A stretch of 64,000 bases of DNA from Streptomonospora alba (GCF_000826685.1 NZ_JROO01000036.1:1-64000); one strand, 5' to 3'; shown: positions 1 through 10,462, counted from the stretch's first letter. Program-made: numbers and translations. The notes: generated by a model from the sequence alone, not told the origin.

Positions 1-488
1 GACTCGCCGTCGTCCGGCGGCGGAGTCGCGTCGTCGTCCTCGCAGCCGACCCACAGCACCTTGTGCTTCTTGCCCTTGAGCTGCGGCTTGCCCTCGAACT
101 CCCACGTGACCTTGTAGTGCCCGTCGGTCAGGCCGATGTCGTCGGTGCGGCCGTGGCCGTTCTCGTCGAGTACGAGGGTGCCCTCCTCGGCGACCGTCGT
201 GTTGTCGCCGGTGGGCTTCCACTCGACGGCCTTCCAGGAGACCTCCTGAGCGGAATCGAACCCGTTGCCGACGAGATAGAACTCGCAGACGTGCGGCTCG
301 TTCTTCTTCAGCCACTCGTCGGTGGTCGATTCGTGGACCTTGATCGATCCGTTGTTGCCCTTGTGGCCGCCGTTCAACGCGCTGACGTCCGCGGTGGCGG
401 TACCGCCCAGGGCGAGCGAGACGGATCCGATGAGGAGCGCACCTCCGGCGAGGCGCGCGGTGTTCTTCAGCCGGTAGCCGTGTGACAA
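1..488 (-). CDS. secreted surface protein, C-terminus outside the window
   Basis: This gene runs off the left edge, so only the first 162 codons are visible. The start is a TTG at 488 preceded by GAGGAC; a nearby ATG lies in another frame. Residues 1-33 form a signal peptide (RLKN charged part, Leu/Ala/Gly core, ATA before Asp34). The mature part has a beta-rich look with single Cys at about 68 (PHVCEFYLVG) and near 150 (VGCEDDD), then an Asp/Pro-rich stretch starts at the edge. I recall similar proteins in Streptomyces that end in a sortase signal, but the C-terminus is not visible, so anchoring is only a guess. The function is unknown; it acts outside the membrane. Confidence 0.75.
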   Translation of the reverse strand, partial: MSHGYRLKNTARLAGGALLIGSVSLALGGTATADVSALNGGHKGNNGSIKVHESTTDEWLKKNEPHVCEFYLVGNGFDSAQEVSWKAVEWKPTGDNTTVAEEGTLVLDENGHGRTDDIGLTDGHYKVTWEFEGKPQLKGKKHKVLWVGCEDDDATPPPDDGE

Positions 489-679
489 GTGAGTCCTCTT
501 CGCGAGTACGGGGGACGGACATGACTGTCGCGACTCACACGTCTCCGCCTGAGGCGGTAGCGGGGGGACGGGAGTGACCCGAGTGAAGATATCGCTGGCC
601 AGGGCTTTTCGGACACCCGCAAACGTCACATCTGCACAACACCCGCACCCGGAACACCCGGAGCGATCGATCTCTCACC

Positions 680-699
680 CGCGGCCTTCGCAGGCCGCG
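680..699. terminator. GC-rich hairpin downstream of the TIM-barrel gene
   Basis: A perfect 7-bp stem (CGCGGCC / GGCCGCG) with the loop TTCGCA lies about 75 nt after the stop of the leftward gene at 772. There is no T-run, as is common for actinobacterial terminators. The rest of 489-771 holds no gene I can support; its left half should carry the promoter of the secreted protein gene. Confidence 0.4.
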
Positions 700-771
700 T
701 CGCCTGCGCCGGTCGAGCCACGGCCGCCGGTGACCCGGATCCGCCGAAAGGGCCGGGTTTCGGACGGGCGC

Positions 772-1701
772 TCAGCCGGTCTGGGCCACCGTGCCTTCGG
801 CGGAGACCGCGAAGGTGCGCGGCGGCGCCGACTCGGCGGTCTCGCGCAGCAGAGTGGTGCGCTCGCGTCGAGGGCCGCCGTCCGCGACCGGGTCGGTGCT
901 GACTCCGGCGAAGTGCAAGCGGGTGAAGGCCAGTGCCTCGGCGAGCTCCAGGTGACGGGTCTCGGAATCGGCGGCCTTGCGTGTGTTGACCTCCAGCACG
1001 ATCTGCCCGCCGTAGCCGGTGGTGGCCAGATGCTCCAGCAGGTCGGCGCAGGGCTGGGTGCCGCGGCCGGGGATCAGGTGCTCGTCGAAGTTCTGCGTAC
1101 CGGTGCCGTCGGTCAGGTGCACGTGCGAGAGCCGGTCGCCGAGCCGCTTGGCCATCTCCAGCCCGTCGGAGTGGGACATGGCCGCGTGGGACAGGTCCAG
1201 CGTGACGTCGGGGTAGTCGCGCTCGATCGGGTTCCAGCTCGGGGCGTAGGGGACGACCTCGCGGTCGCGCATCCGCACCGGGTACATGTTCTCGACGGCG
1301 AAGACGACGTCGGTCTCCTCCTGCATCCGGCTGATGCCGGTCTCGAAGTCGCGGGCGTACTCGCGCTGCCAGCGGAAGGCCGGATGCACCACGACGGTCC
1401 GCGCGCCCAGCGCCTCGGCCATCTCCTTGGACTTGATCAGCTTGCCCCACGGCTCGCGGCCCCACACCCACTGGGTGAAGATCAGGCACGGTGCGTGCAC
1501 CGCGAGGATGGGAACGCCGTGGTAGTCCGACAGCCGCCGGAGCATGTCGACGTCCTGGCTGACGGGATCGGTGGAGACCAGCACCTCGATGCCGTCGTAA
1601 CCGAGCTTGGCGGCGATCTCGAAGGCGGCGGGGGTCTTCTCCGGGTAGACGGACGCCGTCGACAGCACGACCGGCGCGTCTGGGACCTGGACGGAACTCA
1701 C
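772..1701 (-). CDS. sugar phosphate isomerase/epimerase-like TIM-barrel protein
   Basis: A 309-residue protein of the xylose isomerase-like / AP endonuclease 2 TIM-barrel superfamily. The strand-end residues expected to bind metal are visible as [29 protein letters not shown] and IVLEVNT, so it is probably an active metal-dependent isomerase or epimerase; the substrate cannot be read from sequence. The start is a GTG preceded by GGTGGA; the open frame continues far upstream but loses coding character. It is divergent from the methyltransferase, with about 75 bp between them for both promoters. The last 30 residues are variable. Confidence 0.85.
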   Translation of the reverse strand: MSSVQVPDAPVVLSTASVYPEKTPAAFEIAAKLGYDGIEVLVSTDPVSQDVDMLRRLSDYHGVPILAVHAPCLIFTQWVWGREPWGKLIKSKEMAEALGARTVVVHPAFRWQREYARDFETGISRMQEETDVVFAVENMYPVRMRDREVVPYAPSWNPIERDYPDVTLDLSHAAMSHSDGLEMAKRLGDRLSHVHLTDGTGTQNFDEHLIPGRGTQPCADLLEHLATTGYGGQIVLEVNTRKAADSETRHLELAEALAFTRLHFAGVSTDPVADGGPRRERTTLLRETAESAPPRTFAVSAEGTVAQTG

Positions 1702-1776
1702 TCCACCAAGACTATGCGCTGTCGCGGCCGAGTTGATCGGCACACGGCGCGGGCGCGGCGCACACGGGGGTCTGCG

Positions 1777-2511
1777 ATGCGGTTCCGCCCTCGGGTCCCT
1801 ATCCTTCCCCGGGTGAGAGCAGCGTTGGAGGGGGCCGTTCCCAGCCCCAACATCTGGCGGCACCCGCACGTCTACGAACTGGAGAACGAGGCCGCCGACC
1901 CGGACGGGGTCGTCGACGCGGCGATGCGCGCCGTGCGCGGCACGGCCGGCGCCCACGTGCTCGACATCGGCTGCGGCGACGGCTACCACCTTGCCCGCTT
2001 CGCGCGCGACGCCGCGCGCGTGACCGGGGTCGAGCCGCACGCCCGGCTGGCGCGGGCGGCACAGGCCCGCACTGCGGGGCTTCCGGGGGTCGAGGTGCGC
2101 ACCGGCGTAGCCCAGCGGCTGCCCGTCCCCGACGCCTCGGTCGACGTCGCCCACGCGCGCCTGGCGTACTTCTTCGGTCCCGGCTGCGAACCGGGGCTGG
2201 CCGAACTGCGGCGTGTCGTGCGGCGGGGCGGCGTCGCATTCGTGATCGACAACGACGCCACCCGCAGCACCTTCGGCGGCTGGTTCCGCCGGTTCCTGCC
2301 CGACTACGATCCCGAGCGGGTCGAGCGGTTCTGGGTCCGGCAGGGTTTCCAGCGCACTCCCCTGACGATCCGCTGGTGCTTCGCCACCCGCGCCGACTTC
2401 GAGGCGGTCGTGCGCATCGAGCTGTCGCCGCAGGTGGCCGACGAGGTCGTCGCCGAGCACCCGGGCCTGGAGGTCGACTACGCCCTCAACCTGTGGTGGA
2501 AGGAGTACTGA
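1777..2511 (+). CDS. class I SAM-dependent methyltransferase
   Basis: About 244 residues with a Methyltransf_11-type fold. Motif I is VLDIGCGDG at about 61-69, an acidic residue follows in VTGVEPH, and the post-motif region reads [15 protein letters not shown]. The substrate is unknown; the fold is shared by small-molecule, lipid and RNA methylases. The start is uncertain: ATG 1777 or GTG 1813, neither with a clear ribosome site. The upstream part of this open frame is antisense to the TIM-barrel gene and is not coding. The gene converges on the lipase with a 25-bp gap. Confidence 0.8.
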   Translation: MRFRPRVPILPRVRAALEGAVPSPNIWRHPHVYELENEAADPDGVVDAAMRAVRGTAGAHVLDIGCGDGYHLARFARDAARVTGVEPHARLARAAQARTAGLPGVEVRTGVAQRLPVPDASVDVAHARLAYFFGPGCEPGLAELRRVVRRGGVAFVIDNDATRSTFGGWFRRFLPDYDPERVERFWVRQGFQRTPLTIRWCFATRADFEAVVRIELSPQVADEVVAEHPGLEVDYALNLWWKEY

Positions 2512-2536
2512 CCCGCCCCGCCCCGCCGCGTGGGGC

Positions 2537-3454
2537 TCAGACCTGCGGGCTGTCCTGCTGTACCCCCAGGGCCTCAAGCACCCTGTCGCCCACCTCGGCC
2601 ATGCCGGCGGCGTTGGGGTGCACGGGGGCCGCGGGGCGGTTGGGGAAGATGCCCTCGACCCACCGCTGATCGGCCGGCGCGCACATGTCGTGGCCCGGTC
2701 CCGAGGTGTCGACGAAGACGGCTCCCGCGTCGGCGGCCTCCTTTTCGAGCACCGCGTTGAGCTCCTCCCAGACGCCGTAGAGGTACTCGATGTCGCCGTC
2801 GGCGTAGGGGGCCTGCAGGCAGGCTTCCTCCCGGGGAAGCAGTTCCAGGTAGCCCACGACCGCGACCGTCGCATCAGGGCTGCGCCGGCCCACGGCCTCC
2901 AGCACCTCGCCGACGCTCTCGCCCGCCTCGGGCAGGCGGTCGCGCAGCTTGTCGCCGTCGGGACCGGTGTAGTGGTCGCGGCAGGGGGCGCCGTCCAGGT
3001 CGGTGGCCGCCAGCGTCAGGCACGTGATCGCCATCTCGGCGTAGCCGAGGTCGTTTCCGCCGATGCCCAGGGTGACCAGTGTCGTCTCGGGGGTCAGCGC
3101 GTCCAGCTGGGGCGGGTTGGTGGCAAGCCCGAGCCCCTGCGGGGCCGCCATGTCGTCGGTCTCGGCACCGATGCAGCTGGCGTCGGTGAACTCGGACGCG
3201 CCCGTCGCCTCGGCCACCCGGTTGGGGTAGTTGGAGCGCGATCGCAGGCACAGCGCGGGGTCGCCGTAGGGCGACGGGATGAACGGGCCGGCGGTGAACG
3301 AGTCGCCCAGAGCGACGTATTCGGCGGCGAGTCCCTCGGCGCCGCCGTCGGTGTCGGCTCCGGCCGGTGCGGCGGTGGCTGTGGCGGTGAGAACGAGCGC
3401 CCCGGCGAGCGCGTAGACCGGGGCGCGGCGGCGAGATGCACTGTATGCGGACAC
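2537..3454 (-). CDS. secreted SGNH-family lipase/esterase
   Basis: A 305-residue SGNH hydrolase. The start is a GTG with CAGGAG seven bases upstream. The signal peptide covers about 1-33 (Arg-rich n-region, Ala/Thr-rich core, AGA before Asp). Block I is [10 protein letters not shown] with the nucleophile Ser at about 52, block III is GIGGNDLGY, and block V is VHPNAAG with the catalytic His and its partner Asp (DQRWVEG) nearby. Six Cys in the mature part fit the three disulfides of Streptomyces extracellular SGNH lipases. It probably hydrolyses ester bonds of lipids outside the cell. It is divergent from radA. Confidence 0.9.
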   Translation of the reverse strand: MSAYSASRRRAPVYALAGALVLTATATAAPAGADTDGGAEGLAAEYVALGDSFTAGPFIPSPYGDPALCLRSRSNYPNRVAEATGASEFTDASCIGAETDDMAAPQGLGLATNPPQLDALTPETTLVTLGIGGNDLGYAEMAITCLTLAATDLDGAPCRDHYTGPDGDKLRDRLPEAGESVGEVLEAVGRRSPDATVAVVGYLELLPREEACLQAPYADGDIEYLYGVWEELNAVLEKEAADAGAVFVDTSGPGHDMCAPADQRWVEGIFPNRPAAPVHPNAAGMAEVGDRVLEALGVQQDSPQV

Positions 3455-3701
3455 GGGCGGCTCCTGGGTGCGGGCGGGCGGATCACGGGTCGTCCGGAGG
3501 CGGAACGGGCGCGGATGGGATCGCGGAGTGGGCCGACCTCGAATGTGACCGCACGCATCCGCGGAGTCGACCTCCCTGACCGCAACCGGTCAGCGACTCT
3601 CTGCAATCGAAGATAACTCAGAGTGTCTCTGATGGTCGGCGGCTTCCCCAGGCGCGCCAGGACCGGTCGGCGATGTCTGCGCCGGACGCTACGGTGCAGC
3701 C

Positions 3702-5063
3702 ATGGCCAAGGCTGCGAAGACCACCTTCCGCTGCAGTGAATGCGGCTGGACCACCCTCAAGTGGGTCGGGCGCTGCGGCGAGTGCCAGGCGTGGGGCACC
3801 GTCGAGGAGGCCGGCGCACCCACCTCCACCGTGATCGCCCCCGCGCGGGTCACCACCGCCGCCCGCCCCATCACCGAGATCAGCGTCGAGAGCGCGCACG
3901 CCGTCCCCACCGGCCTGGACGAACTCGACCGCGTCCTCGGCGGCGGCGTGGTGCCCGGCGGCGTCCTGCTGTTCGCGGGCGAGCCCGGCGTGGGCAAGTC
4001 CACGCTGCTGCTGGAGGTCGCCGCGCTGTGCGCCGACTCCGCCCCGGTGCTCTACGTCACCGGCGAGGAGTCCACCGGCCAGGTGCGGCTGCGTGCCGAC
4101 CGGCTCGGGGCCCTGTCGCCGCACCTGTACCTGGCGTCGGAGACCTCGGTGGCCTCGCTGGTCAGCCACGTCGACGCCGTCTCGCCCTCGCTGCTGATCG
4201 TCGACTCGGTGCAGACCATGAGTTCGCCCGACGTGGCCGGCGTGCCCGGCGGCGTCAGCCAGGTCCGCGAGGTCGCGGGCGCGCTGATCCGGCTGGCCAA
4301 GGAACGCGACATCCCCACGGTGCTGGTCGGCCACGTCACCAAGGACGGCTCCATCGCCGGTCCCCGACTGCTGGAGCACCTCGTCGACGTCGTGCTGCAG
4401 TTCGAGGGCGACCGCCACTCCCAACTGCGCATGCTGCGCGCCGTGAAGAACCGCTACGGCCCCACCGACGAGATCGGCTGCTTCGAACTCACCGACTCCG
4501 GCATCCTCGGCCTGCCCGACCCCAGCGGCCTGTTCCTCACCCGCCGCAACGAACCCGTCCCCGGCACGTGCGTCACCGTGACGCTTGAGGGCAGGCGGCC
4601 GTTGATCGCCGAGGTGCAGGCGCTGGTGGCCTCCTCCAACCTGCCCCAGCCCCGCCGGGCCAATTCCGGGCTCGACTCCGCGCGGGTGAACATGGTGATG
4701 GCGGTGCTGGAGCGCCGCGCCCGGGTGCGCATCGCCAACTCCGACGTCTACGCCTCCACCGTCGGCGGCGTGCGGCTGGGCGAACCCTCGGTGGACCTCG
4801 CGCTCGCCCTGGCGGTGGCCGGCTCGGTGCGCGACGAGGCGCTGCCGCGGGGCCTGGTGGCCATAGGCGAGGTCGGCCTGGCCGGCGACGTCCGGGCGGT
4901 CACCGGCGTGCAGCGGCGGCTGGTCGAGGCGCAGCGGCTGGGCTTCACCCGGGCGATCGTGCCGCGCAACAGCGAGGAGCCGATCGAGGGCTTGGAGGTC
5001 GTGGGCGTCGACGACGTCGGCGCGGCGCTGCGCTCGGCGTTCACCGCGCCGCAGCCGAGCTGA
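3702..5063 (+). CDS. radA: DNA repair protein RadA
   Basis: A 453-residue RadA (Sms), a RecA-like ATPase that drives branch migration in recombinational repair. It shows the family layout: an N-terminal zinc finger (Cys 11, 14, 25, 28), Walker A GEPGVGKS at 93-100, the RadA-specific KNRYG motif (about 249), and a C-terminal Lon-protease-like domain that lacks the serine-lysine dyad in this family. Length is normal. It stands alone between a divergent lipase and a convergent membrane protein, and a 13-bp perfect hairpin follows its stop. Confidence 0.97.
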   Translation: MAKAAKTTFRCSECGWTTLKWVGRCGECQAWGTVEEAGAPTSTVIAPARVTTAARPITEISVESAHAVPTGLDELDRVLGGGVVPGGVLLFAGEPGVGKSTLLLEVAALCADSAPVLYVTGEESTGQVRLRADRLGALSPHLYLASETSVASLVSHVDAVSPSLLIVDSVQTMSSPDVAGVPGGVSQVREVAGALIRLAKERDIPTVLVGHVTKDGSIAGPRLLEHLVDVVLQFEGDRHSQLRMLRAVKNRYGPTDEIGCFELTDSGILGLPDPSGLFLTRRNEPVPGTCVTVTLEGRRPLIAEVQALVASSNLPQPRRANSGLDSARVNMVMAVLERRARVRIANSDVYASTVGGVRLGEPSVDLALALAVAGSVRDEALPRGLVAIGEVGLAGDVRAVTGVQRRLVEAQRLGFTRAIVPRNSEEPIEGLEVVGVDDVGAALRSAFTAPQPS

Positions 5064-5107
5064 GTGGCGTCCGCCGCCGCTGCGCCGTGAACGGCGCCGA
5101 AACGAAC

Positions 5108-5138
5108 GAGCGCCGACCGGGCCCGCCGGTCGGCGCTC
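5108..5138. terminator. bidirectional hairpin between radA and a convergent gene
   Basis: A perfect 13-bp stem (GAGCGCCGACCGG and its complement) with the 5-nt loop GCCCG lies between two convergent stop codons, so it can serve both genes. Confidence 0.7.
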
Positions 5139-5154
5139 GCGGTCGCGTCGGGGG

Positions 5155-5961
5155 TCAGTTCAGCCGGAACACCTGCGGTTCGGCGCCCTGGTCGTATTCG
5201 CTGTGCAGCCGCACCACGTAGGTGCCCGGGCGCTTGGCCGTGACGTCCTTGTCGGGGCAGTCCTTCCACGAGCGCTTGCGGTTCCAGGTGACGGTCGTGG
5301 TGTCGGGCACGCCGCGCTGGAGCTTCTGCTTGTCGCTGTCGGAGCCGTCGGCGCAGTCGGCCGTGGAGAACACGCGGTCGTCACCGGAGGTGACGCGCAA
5401 CTCCATACTCTCGGGCCCCACGTCGACGGTGCAGGTCTGATCCTCGGTGTTGACCAGGGTCAGCTTGAACTTCGGCTTGTCGTCCCACGCGTAGTCGCTC
5501 TTGTCGGTTTCGAGGGTCACCACCACGTCGGAGGGCCGGCAGGGGTCGCCGGGCTCCTCGGGGGCGGCATGGCCGTCGGAGCCGCCGGATCCGCCGTCGG
5601 ATCCGCCCCCCGACTCGTCGCCGGAGTCGCCCCCGCCTCCGTCGCCGGAGCCGTCTTGGGAGCCGCCGTCGCCTCCCTCGGCGTCCTCGCCCTCGCCGCC
5701 ACCGCCGTCCTCGCCGACACCGGCGGAAGCGCTGGGGGAGGCCTCGGGGGACTCCGAAGGTGAGACACTTGGCGGCGATGACTCCTCAGGCGTCGGGTTC
5801 GGAGACGTGCCGGAGGCCTCATCGCCGTCGTCCGTCGAGGGCCGCGTGCACGCGTAGGTGATCAGGGCTACGACGACGAAGAGCCCCACCAGCACGAAGA
5901 CACGCCTTCTCCAATATGTTTCGGGACTCACCGGCCCCGGTTGTCCAGCACTTGACGCCAT
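5155..5961 (-). CDS. membrane-anchored protein with a Ser/Gly/Asp-rich linker
   Basis: About 268 residues from the ATG at 5961. A short cytoplasmic segment is followed by one membrane helix (about 21-37, VFVLVGLFVVVALITY). A linker of roughly 95 residues rich in Ser, Pro, Gly, Asp and Glu comes next, then a compact domain of about 130 residues with Cys and a beta-sandwich feel (FKLTLVNTEDQTC, WNRKRSW, PGTYVVRL). It resembles extracytoplasmic domains found widely in actinobacterial membrane proteins, but I do not recognise a named family. Cys at about 38 (TYACTRP) is not a proper lipobox. The function is unknown. The gene is divergent from mutY. Confidence 0.75.
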   Translation of the reverse strand: MASSAGQPGPVSPETYWRRRVFVLVGLFVVVALITYACTRPSTDDGDEASGTSPNPTPEESSPPSVSPSESPEASPSASAGVGEDGGGGEGEDAEGGDGGSQDGSGDGGGGDSGDESGGGSDGGSGGSDGHAAPEEPGDPCRPSDVVVTLETDKSDYAWDDKPKFKLTLVNTEDQTCTVDVGPESMELRVTSGDDRVFSTADCADGSDSDKQKLQRGVPDTTTVTWNRKRSWKDCPDKDVTAKRPGTYVVRLHSEYDQGAEPQVFRLN

Positions 5962-6027
5962 AGGCGTAGTATTCCGGGTTTCCCGGCGCCACACCTACTC
6001 AACCCGCCGATCCGCACATCGATTGAC

Positions 6028-6903
6028 ATGTTCGACAACCCTTACAGCACAGCCGTTCTCGCGTGGTACGAGACCAATGCCCGCGATCTGCCCTGGCGCC
6101 GCGACGACGCCACCCCCTGGTCGATCCTGGTCAGCGAGATCATGCTGCAGCAGACCCCCGTCTCACGGGTGCTTCCCGCCTGGGAGGCGTGGATGGAGCG
6201 CTGGCCCACTCCCGCCGACCTCGCCGCGGAGCCCTCGGGCGAGGCGGTGCGCATGTGGAACCGGCTGGGATACCCGCGGCGGGCGCTGAACCTGCACGCG
6301 GCCGCGTGCGCCGTGGTCGAGCGGCACGGCGGCGAGGTCCCCTCCTCCCACGCCGACCTGCTCGCGCTGCCGGGCGTGGGCGCCTACACCGCGGCCGCTG
6401 TGGCCAGCTTCGCGTTCGGCCAGCGGCACGCGGTACTCGATACCAACGTGCGGCGGGTGCTGGCGCGCGCCCACACCGGTGTGCAGTACCCGCCCAAGAC
6501 CCAGACCAAGGCCGAGGCGGAGCTGGCGGGCTCGCTCGTGCCGGCGGATCCGGACGTGGCCGCCCGCTGGGCGGTGGCGGTGATGGAGCTGGGCGCGCTG
6601 GTGTGCACGGCCCGCTCGCCGGCGTGCGCCGACTGCCCCATCGCCGCGCAGTGCGCGTGGCGGCTGGCGGGCAAGCCCGCCTACGACGGCCCGCCGCGGC
6701 GCGGCCAGACCTATGCGGGGACCGACCGGCAGGTACGCGGCCGCCTGCTGGCCGTGCTGCGGGAGTCGCCCGCGCCGGTGCCCAAGTCGGCGCTGGACGT
6801 GGTCTGGCAGGAGCCGGTGCAGCGCGAGCGGGCGCTCGACGCGCTCGTGGCCGACGGTCTGGTGGATCCCCTGGAGGACGGCACCTACGCCCTGCCGAAC
6901 TGA
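6028..6903 (+). CDS. mutY: A/G-specific adenine glycosylase MutY
   Basis: A 291-residue MutY that removes adenine mispaired with guanine or 8-oxoguanine. Catalytic Glu37 lies in VSEIMLQQT, the helix-hairpin-helix LPGVGAYTA is at 114-122, and the catalytic Asp138 is in VLDTNVRR. The iron-sulfur loop has Cys 193, 200, 203 and 209 with the spacing C-x6-C-x2-C-x5-C. About 80 residues follow the cluster, fewer than in E. coli MutY, so the NUDIX-like 8-oxoguanine sensing domain is short or missing; many actinobacterial homologues are also short. Confidence 0.95.
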   Translation: MFDNPYSTAVLAWYETNARDLPWRRDDATPWSILVSEIMLQQTPVSRVLPAWEAWMERWPTPADLAAEPSGEAVRMWNRLGYPRRALNLHAAACAVVERHGGEVPSSHADLLALPGVGAYTAAAVASFAFGQRHAVLDTNVRRVLARAHTGVQYPPKTQTKAEAELAGSLVPADPDVAARWAVAVMELGALVCTARSPACADCPIAAQCAWRLAGKPAYDGPPRRGQTYAGTDRQVRGRLLAVLRESPAPVPKSALDVVWQEPVQRERALDALVADGLVDPLEDGTYALPN

Positions 6904-6908
6904 CCGGT

Positions 6909-6938
6909 CCTGACGGGCGGGACCGCCCGCCCGTCAGG
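6909..6938. terminator. bidirectional hairpin between mutY and the DUF3105 gene
   Basis: A perfect 13-bp stem (CCTGACGGGCGGG and its complement) with the loop ACCG starts six bases after the mutY stop and overlaps the last codons of the convergent gene. Confidence 0.75.
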
Positions 6939-7797
6939 CCGCCTGCATGGTCTCGTCGGTGCCTCCGGTGCAGGGCGCCCCCGGCTCGGGGGTCTGCGGA
7001 CCCTGCACGTAGGTGTTGAGGAAGTCGATCAGGCTCTGATCGTCGCCGAGGTCCTCGACGACGAGCCGCTTGCCCCAGGCCACCGCGACGATGTCCTCCT
7101 GCTGGCGGGGGTGCGCGGGGCTCACGATCAGGTAGTCGCCCTGCTCGTAGAGCCGCTCCAGCTCCTCCGCCTGGCCGCCGGGTAGGTCCTCGCGGTAGCT
7201 GATCCACACGGCGCCGTGCTCCAGGGAGTGGACGACGTGCTCGGGTACCAGCTCCCGGCTGTAGACGCCGCAGTTCTGCCACACCGGGTGGTGCTCGCCG
7301 CCGGGCGGCGGATAGACGTCGTAGGAGACCGGGTCCTCGGTGTGCTCGCGGGACACGTCGGCGAAGGTCCGCACGCCCTCGATGTCGCCGGGTTCGACGC
7401 GGCCGGGCTGCGGCGCCCCTCCGGCGGCGCCGGAGTCGCCGGAGTCGCCGAGGTCGCCGAGCATCACGTAGGCGGCCACGCCGCCGCCGGTCAGAACCAG
7501 GACCAGCACGAGCGCGGCGGCCCCCAGGACCCACCACAGCGTGGCCGAGGACCCCTTCTCGGGAGCCCCGCCGGCCGGCGGGGGCCAGGCCCCGTAGCCG
7601 CCGTAAGGCGGTTGCCCCGGAGGCGGGCCGTACTGGCCGGGCGGACCCGGCGGCTGCGCCGGCTGCGGGCCGTAGCCGTCGTGGCCGGGAGGCGGCACGG
7701 CACCGCCCTGCGGGGGAGGCGGCGGGGGTCCGCCCTGCGGTTGCTCAGCGCCGCCGGAGGGGCGCTGGTGCGGAGGATTGCTTTCGGGATGAACCAC
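6934..7797 (-). CDS. DUF3105 membrane protein with a Pro/Gly-rich N-terminus
   Basis: About 287 residues from a GTG at 7797; the open frame extends upstream, but that part is not convincing. The first 80 residues are Pro/Gly/Gln-rich and probably disordered in the cytoplasm. A membrane helix lies at about 87-113. The outer domain matches DUF3105, with the conserved YDVYPPPGGEHHP, WQNCGVY and HSLEHGAVWISY segments and a late Cys (APCTGG) that may pair with the NCG Cys. The several His residues suggest metal binding, but the function is unknown. The clpC terminator lies just upstream. Confidence 0.85.
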   Translation of the reverse strand: MVHPESNPPHQRPSGGAEQPQGGPPPPPPQGGAVPPPGHDGYGPQPAQPPGPPGQYGPPPGQPPYGGYGAWPPPAGGAPEKGSSATLWWVLGAAALVLVLVLTGGGVAAYVMLGDLGDSGDSGAAGGAPQPGRVEPGDIEGVRTFADVSREHTEDPVSYDVYPPPGGEHHPVWQNCGVYSRELVPEHVVHSLEHGAVWISYREDLPGGQAEELERLYEQGDYLIVSPAHPRQQEDIVAVAWGKRLVVEDLGDDQSLIDFLNTYVQGPQTPEPGAPCTGGTDETMQAA

Positions 7798-7876
7798 GGC
7801 CGAAACCTTATCGGGCGGCGCCGCACACGGCACGTCGCGCACGCCGCACCCCTCGCACGGCAGCCCCGGCACACCG

Positions 7877-7906
7877 AAGGGGGCGGCCCCGAAGGACCGC
7901 CCCCTT
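7877..7906 (-). terminator. clpC terminator hairpin
   Basis: A perfect 10-bp stem (AAGGGGGCGG / CCGCCCCCTT) with a 10-nt loop starts about 50 nt after the clpC stop and before the DUF3105 gene, so the two leftward genes are probably separate units. Confidence 0.65.
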
Positions 7907-7954
7907 GGTTACCGTTCGCGCTACGGCGCCGGGTTCACCCGCCCGGCTCGGGCT

Positions 7955-10462
7955 CTACTCGTTCGATCCGGCCTTCTCCTCCACAGCGGGAGTGTCCGGG
8001 ACGGAGTCGGGCTTGGGCACGCCGCTGAAGGTGAACTTCCCGTCGGTCCCCTCGCCCTCGGCGTCGATCACCACGATCTGGCCGGGCTTGAGGTGGCCGA
8101 AGAGGATGTTCTCCGACAACTGGTCCTCGATCTCGCGCTGGATCGTCCGGCGCAGCGGCCGGGCGCCCAGCACGGGGTCGTAACCGCGCTCGGCCAGCAT
8201 CTTCTTGGCCGCCGGGCGCAGCTCCAGCCCCATGTCGCGGTCCTTGAGCCGCTCATCCAGGGCGTTGACCATCAGGTCGACGATGTCCATGATCTCGCGC
8301 TGCGTGAGCTGGTGGAAGACGATGACGTCGTCGACGCGGTTGAGGAACTCGGGCCGGAAGTTCTGCTTGAGCTCTTCCTGGACCTTGGCCTTCATCCGGT
8401 CGTAGTTCGTCTGCTCGTCGTCCTCGCGGGCGAAGCCCATGGCCGCGCCCTTGGAGATGTCGCGGGTGCCGAGGTTCGTCGTCATGATGATGACGGTGTT
8501 CTTGAAGTCGACGTTGCGACCCTGGGCGTCGGTGAGGCGCCCTTCTTCCAGGACCTGCAGCAGCGAGTTGAAGATGTCGTTGTGGGCCTTCTCGATCTCG
8601 TCGAACAGCACCACGGAGAACGGCTTGCGGCGCACCTTCTCGGTGAGCTGACCGCCCTCCTCGTAACCCACGTAGCCCGGAGGCGAGCCGAACAGCCGCG
8701 AGACGGTGTGCTTCTCCATGAACTCGCTCATGTCGAGCTGGATCAGCGCCTCCTCGTCGCCGAAGAGGAACTCCGCCAGCGTCTTGGACAGCTCGGTCTT
8801 ACCCACGCCGGACGGGCCGGCGAAGATGAACGAACCACCCGGGCGCTTGGGGTCCTTCAGGCCGGCGCGGGTGCGCCGGATGGCCTGCGAGAGCGCCTTG
8901 ATGGCGTCCTCCTGGCCGATGACCCGCTTGTGCAGCTCCTCCTCCATGCGCAGCAGCCGGGAGGACTCCTCCTCGGTGAGCCGGAAGACCGGGATGCCGG
9001 TGGCGGTGGCCAGGACCTCGGCGATGAGCTCCTCACCGACCTCGGCGACCGTGTCCATGTCGCCGGCCTTCCACTCCTTCTCCCGCTGCGCCTTCTGGTT
9101 GAGCAGGTTCTTCTCGTCGTCGCGCAGCGACGCCGCCTTCTCGAAGTCCTGGCCGTCGATCGCCGACTCCTTGTCCTTGCGGACGTCGGCGATCTTCTCG
9201 TCGAACTCGCGCAGGTCCGGCGGCGCGGTCATGCGGCGGATGCGCATCCGCGAACCGGCCTCGTCGATGAGGTCGATCGCCTTGTCCGGCAGGAACCGGT
9301 CGCTGATGTAGCGATCGGCGAGCTGGCCCGCGGCCACCAGGGCGCTGTCGGTGATCGACACCCGGTGGTGGGCCTCGTAGCGGTCCCGCAGGCCCTTGAG
9401 GATCTCGATCGTGTGCGAGATCGAGGGCTCGTCGACCTGGATCGGCTGGAAGCGGCGCTCCAGGGCCGCGTCCTTCTCCAGGTGCTTGCGGTACTCGTCC
9501 AGCGTCGTCGCGCCGATCGTCTGCAGCTCGCCTCGCGCCAGCATGGGCTTGAGGATCGAGGCCGCGTCGATCGCGCCTTCGGCCGCACCCGCGCCCACCA
9601 GCGTGTGCAGCTCGTCGATGAACAGGATGATGTCGCCGCGGGTGCGGATCTCCTTGAGGACCTTCTTCAAGCGCTCCTCGAAGTCACCGCGGTAGCGGCT
9701 GCCGGCCACCAGGGCGCCGAGGTCGAGCGTGTAGAGCTGCTTCTCCTTGAGCGTCTCGGGGATCTCCCCCTTGACGATCTTCAGAGCCAGCCCCTCGACG
9801 ACGGCGGTCTTGCCGACACCGGGCTCGCCGATGAGCACCGGGTTGTTCTTGGTCCGGCGCGACAGCACCTGCATCACACGCTCGATCTCCTGGTCCCGCC
9901 CTATGACCGGATCCAGCTTGCTCTCGCGCGCCGCCTGGGTGAGGTTGCGCCCGAACTGGTCCAGCACGAGCGAGGTGGAGGGGGTGGACTCCGAGGAGGC
10001 ACCCGTGGCTTGGGGCTCCTTGCCCTGGTAGCCGTGCAGGAGCTGGATGACCTGCTGGCGCACCCGGTTGAGGTCGGCGCCGAGCTTGACCAGCACCTGG
10101 GCGGCCACGCCCTCGCCCTCGCGGATGAGGCCGAGCAGGATGTGCTCCGTGCCGATGTAGTTGTGCCCGAGCTGCAGGGCTTCCCTGAGGGAGAGCTCCA
10201 GAACCTTCTTAGCGCGGGGGGTAAAGGGGATGTGGCCGGAGGGGGCCTGCTGGCCCTGACCGATGATCTCCTCTACCTGCTGCCGAACCGCTTCGAGGCT
10301 GATTCCCAGGCTCTCCAGAGCCTTCGCAGCGACGCCCTCACCCTCGTGGATGAGGCCGAGCAGGATGTGCTCTGTACCAATGTAGTTGTGGTTGAGCATC
10401 CTGGCCTCTTCCTGGGCCAGGACCACCACGCGCCGCGCGCGGTCGGTAAACCTCTCGAACAT
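7955..10462 (-). CDS. clpC: ATP-dependent Clp protease ATPase subunit ClpC
   Basis: An 835-residue Hsp100 unfoldase that feeds substrates to ClpP. Two N-terminal Clp repeats (each with [14 protein letters not shown]) are followed by AAA module 1 (GEPGVGKT near 214), a middle UVR segment ([14 protein letters not shown]), AAA module 2 ([12 protein letters not shown] near 550; Walker [12 protein letters not shown]) and the D2-small domain. Length and layout are those of actinobacterial ClpC1. The ATG is preceded by GTGAGGAG about nine bases upstream. It lies after lsr2 in the same direction with a 449-bp gap and has its own terminator, so it is probably monocistronic. Confidence 0.98.
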   Translation of the reverse strand: MFERFTDRARRVVVLAQEEARMLNHNYIGTEHILLGLIHEGEGVAAKALESLGISLEAVRQQVEEIIGQGQQAPSGHIPFTPRAKKVLELSLREALQLGHNYIGTEHILLGLIREGEGVAAQVLVKLGADLNRVRQQVIQLLHGYQGKEPQATGASSESTPSTSLVLDQFGRNLTQAARESKLDPVIGRDQEIERVMQVLSRRTKNNPVLIGEPGVGKTAVVEGLALKIVKGEIPETLKEKQLYTLDLGALVAGSRYRGDFEERLKKVLKEIRTRGDIILFIDELHTLVGAGAAEGAIDAASILKPMLARGELQTIGATTLDEYRKHLEKDAALERRFQPIQVDEPSISHTIEILKGLRDRYEAHHRVSITDSALVAAGQLADRYISDRFLPDKAIDLIDEAGSRMRIRRMTAPPDLREFDEKIADVRKDKESAIDGQDFEKAASLRDDEKNLLNQKAQREKEWKAGDMDTVAEVGEELIAEVLATATGIPVFRLTEEESSRLLRMEEELHKRVIGQEDAIKALSQAIRRTRAGLKDPKRPGGSFIFAGPSGVGKTELSKTLAEFLFGDEEALIQLDMSEFMEKHTVSRLFGSPPGYVGYEEGGQLTEKVRRKPFSVVLFDEIEKAHNDIFNSLLQVLEEGRLTDAQGRNVDFKNTVIIMTTNLGTRDISKGAAMGFAREDDEQTNYDRMKAKVQEELKQNFRPEFLNRVDDVIVFHQLTQREIMDIVDLMVNALDERLKDRDMGLELRPAAKKMLAERGYDPVLGARPLRRTIQREIEDQLSENILFGHLKPGQIVVIDAEGEGTDGKFTFSGVPKPDSVPDTPAVEEKAGSNE

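Noticed and set aside
6028-6903. MutY as truncated by mutation
   Set aside because: It is shorter than E. coli MutY, but all catalytic and iron-sulfur residues are present and the stop is followed directly by a strong terminator, so the short form looks natural.
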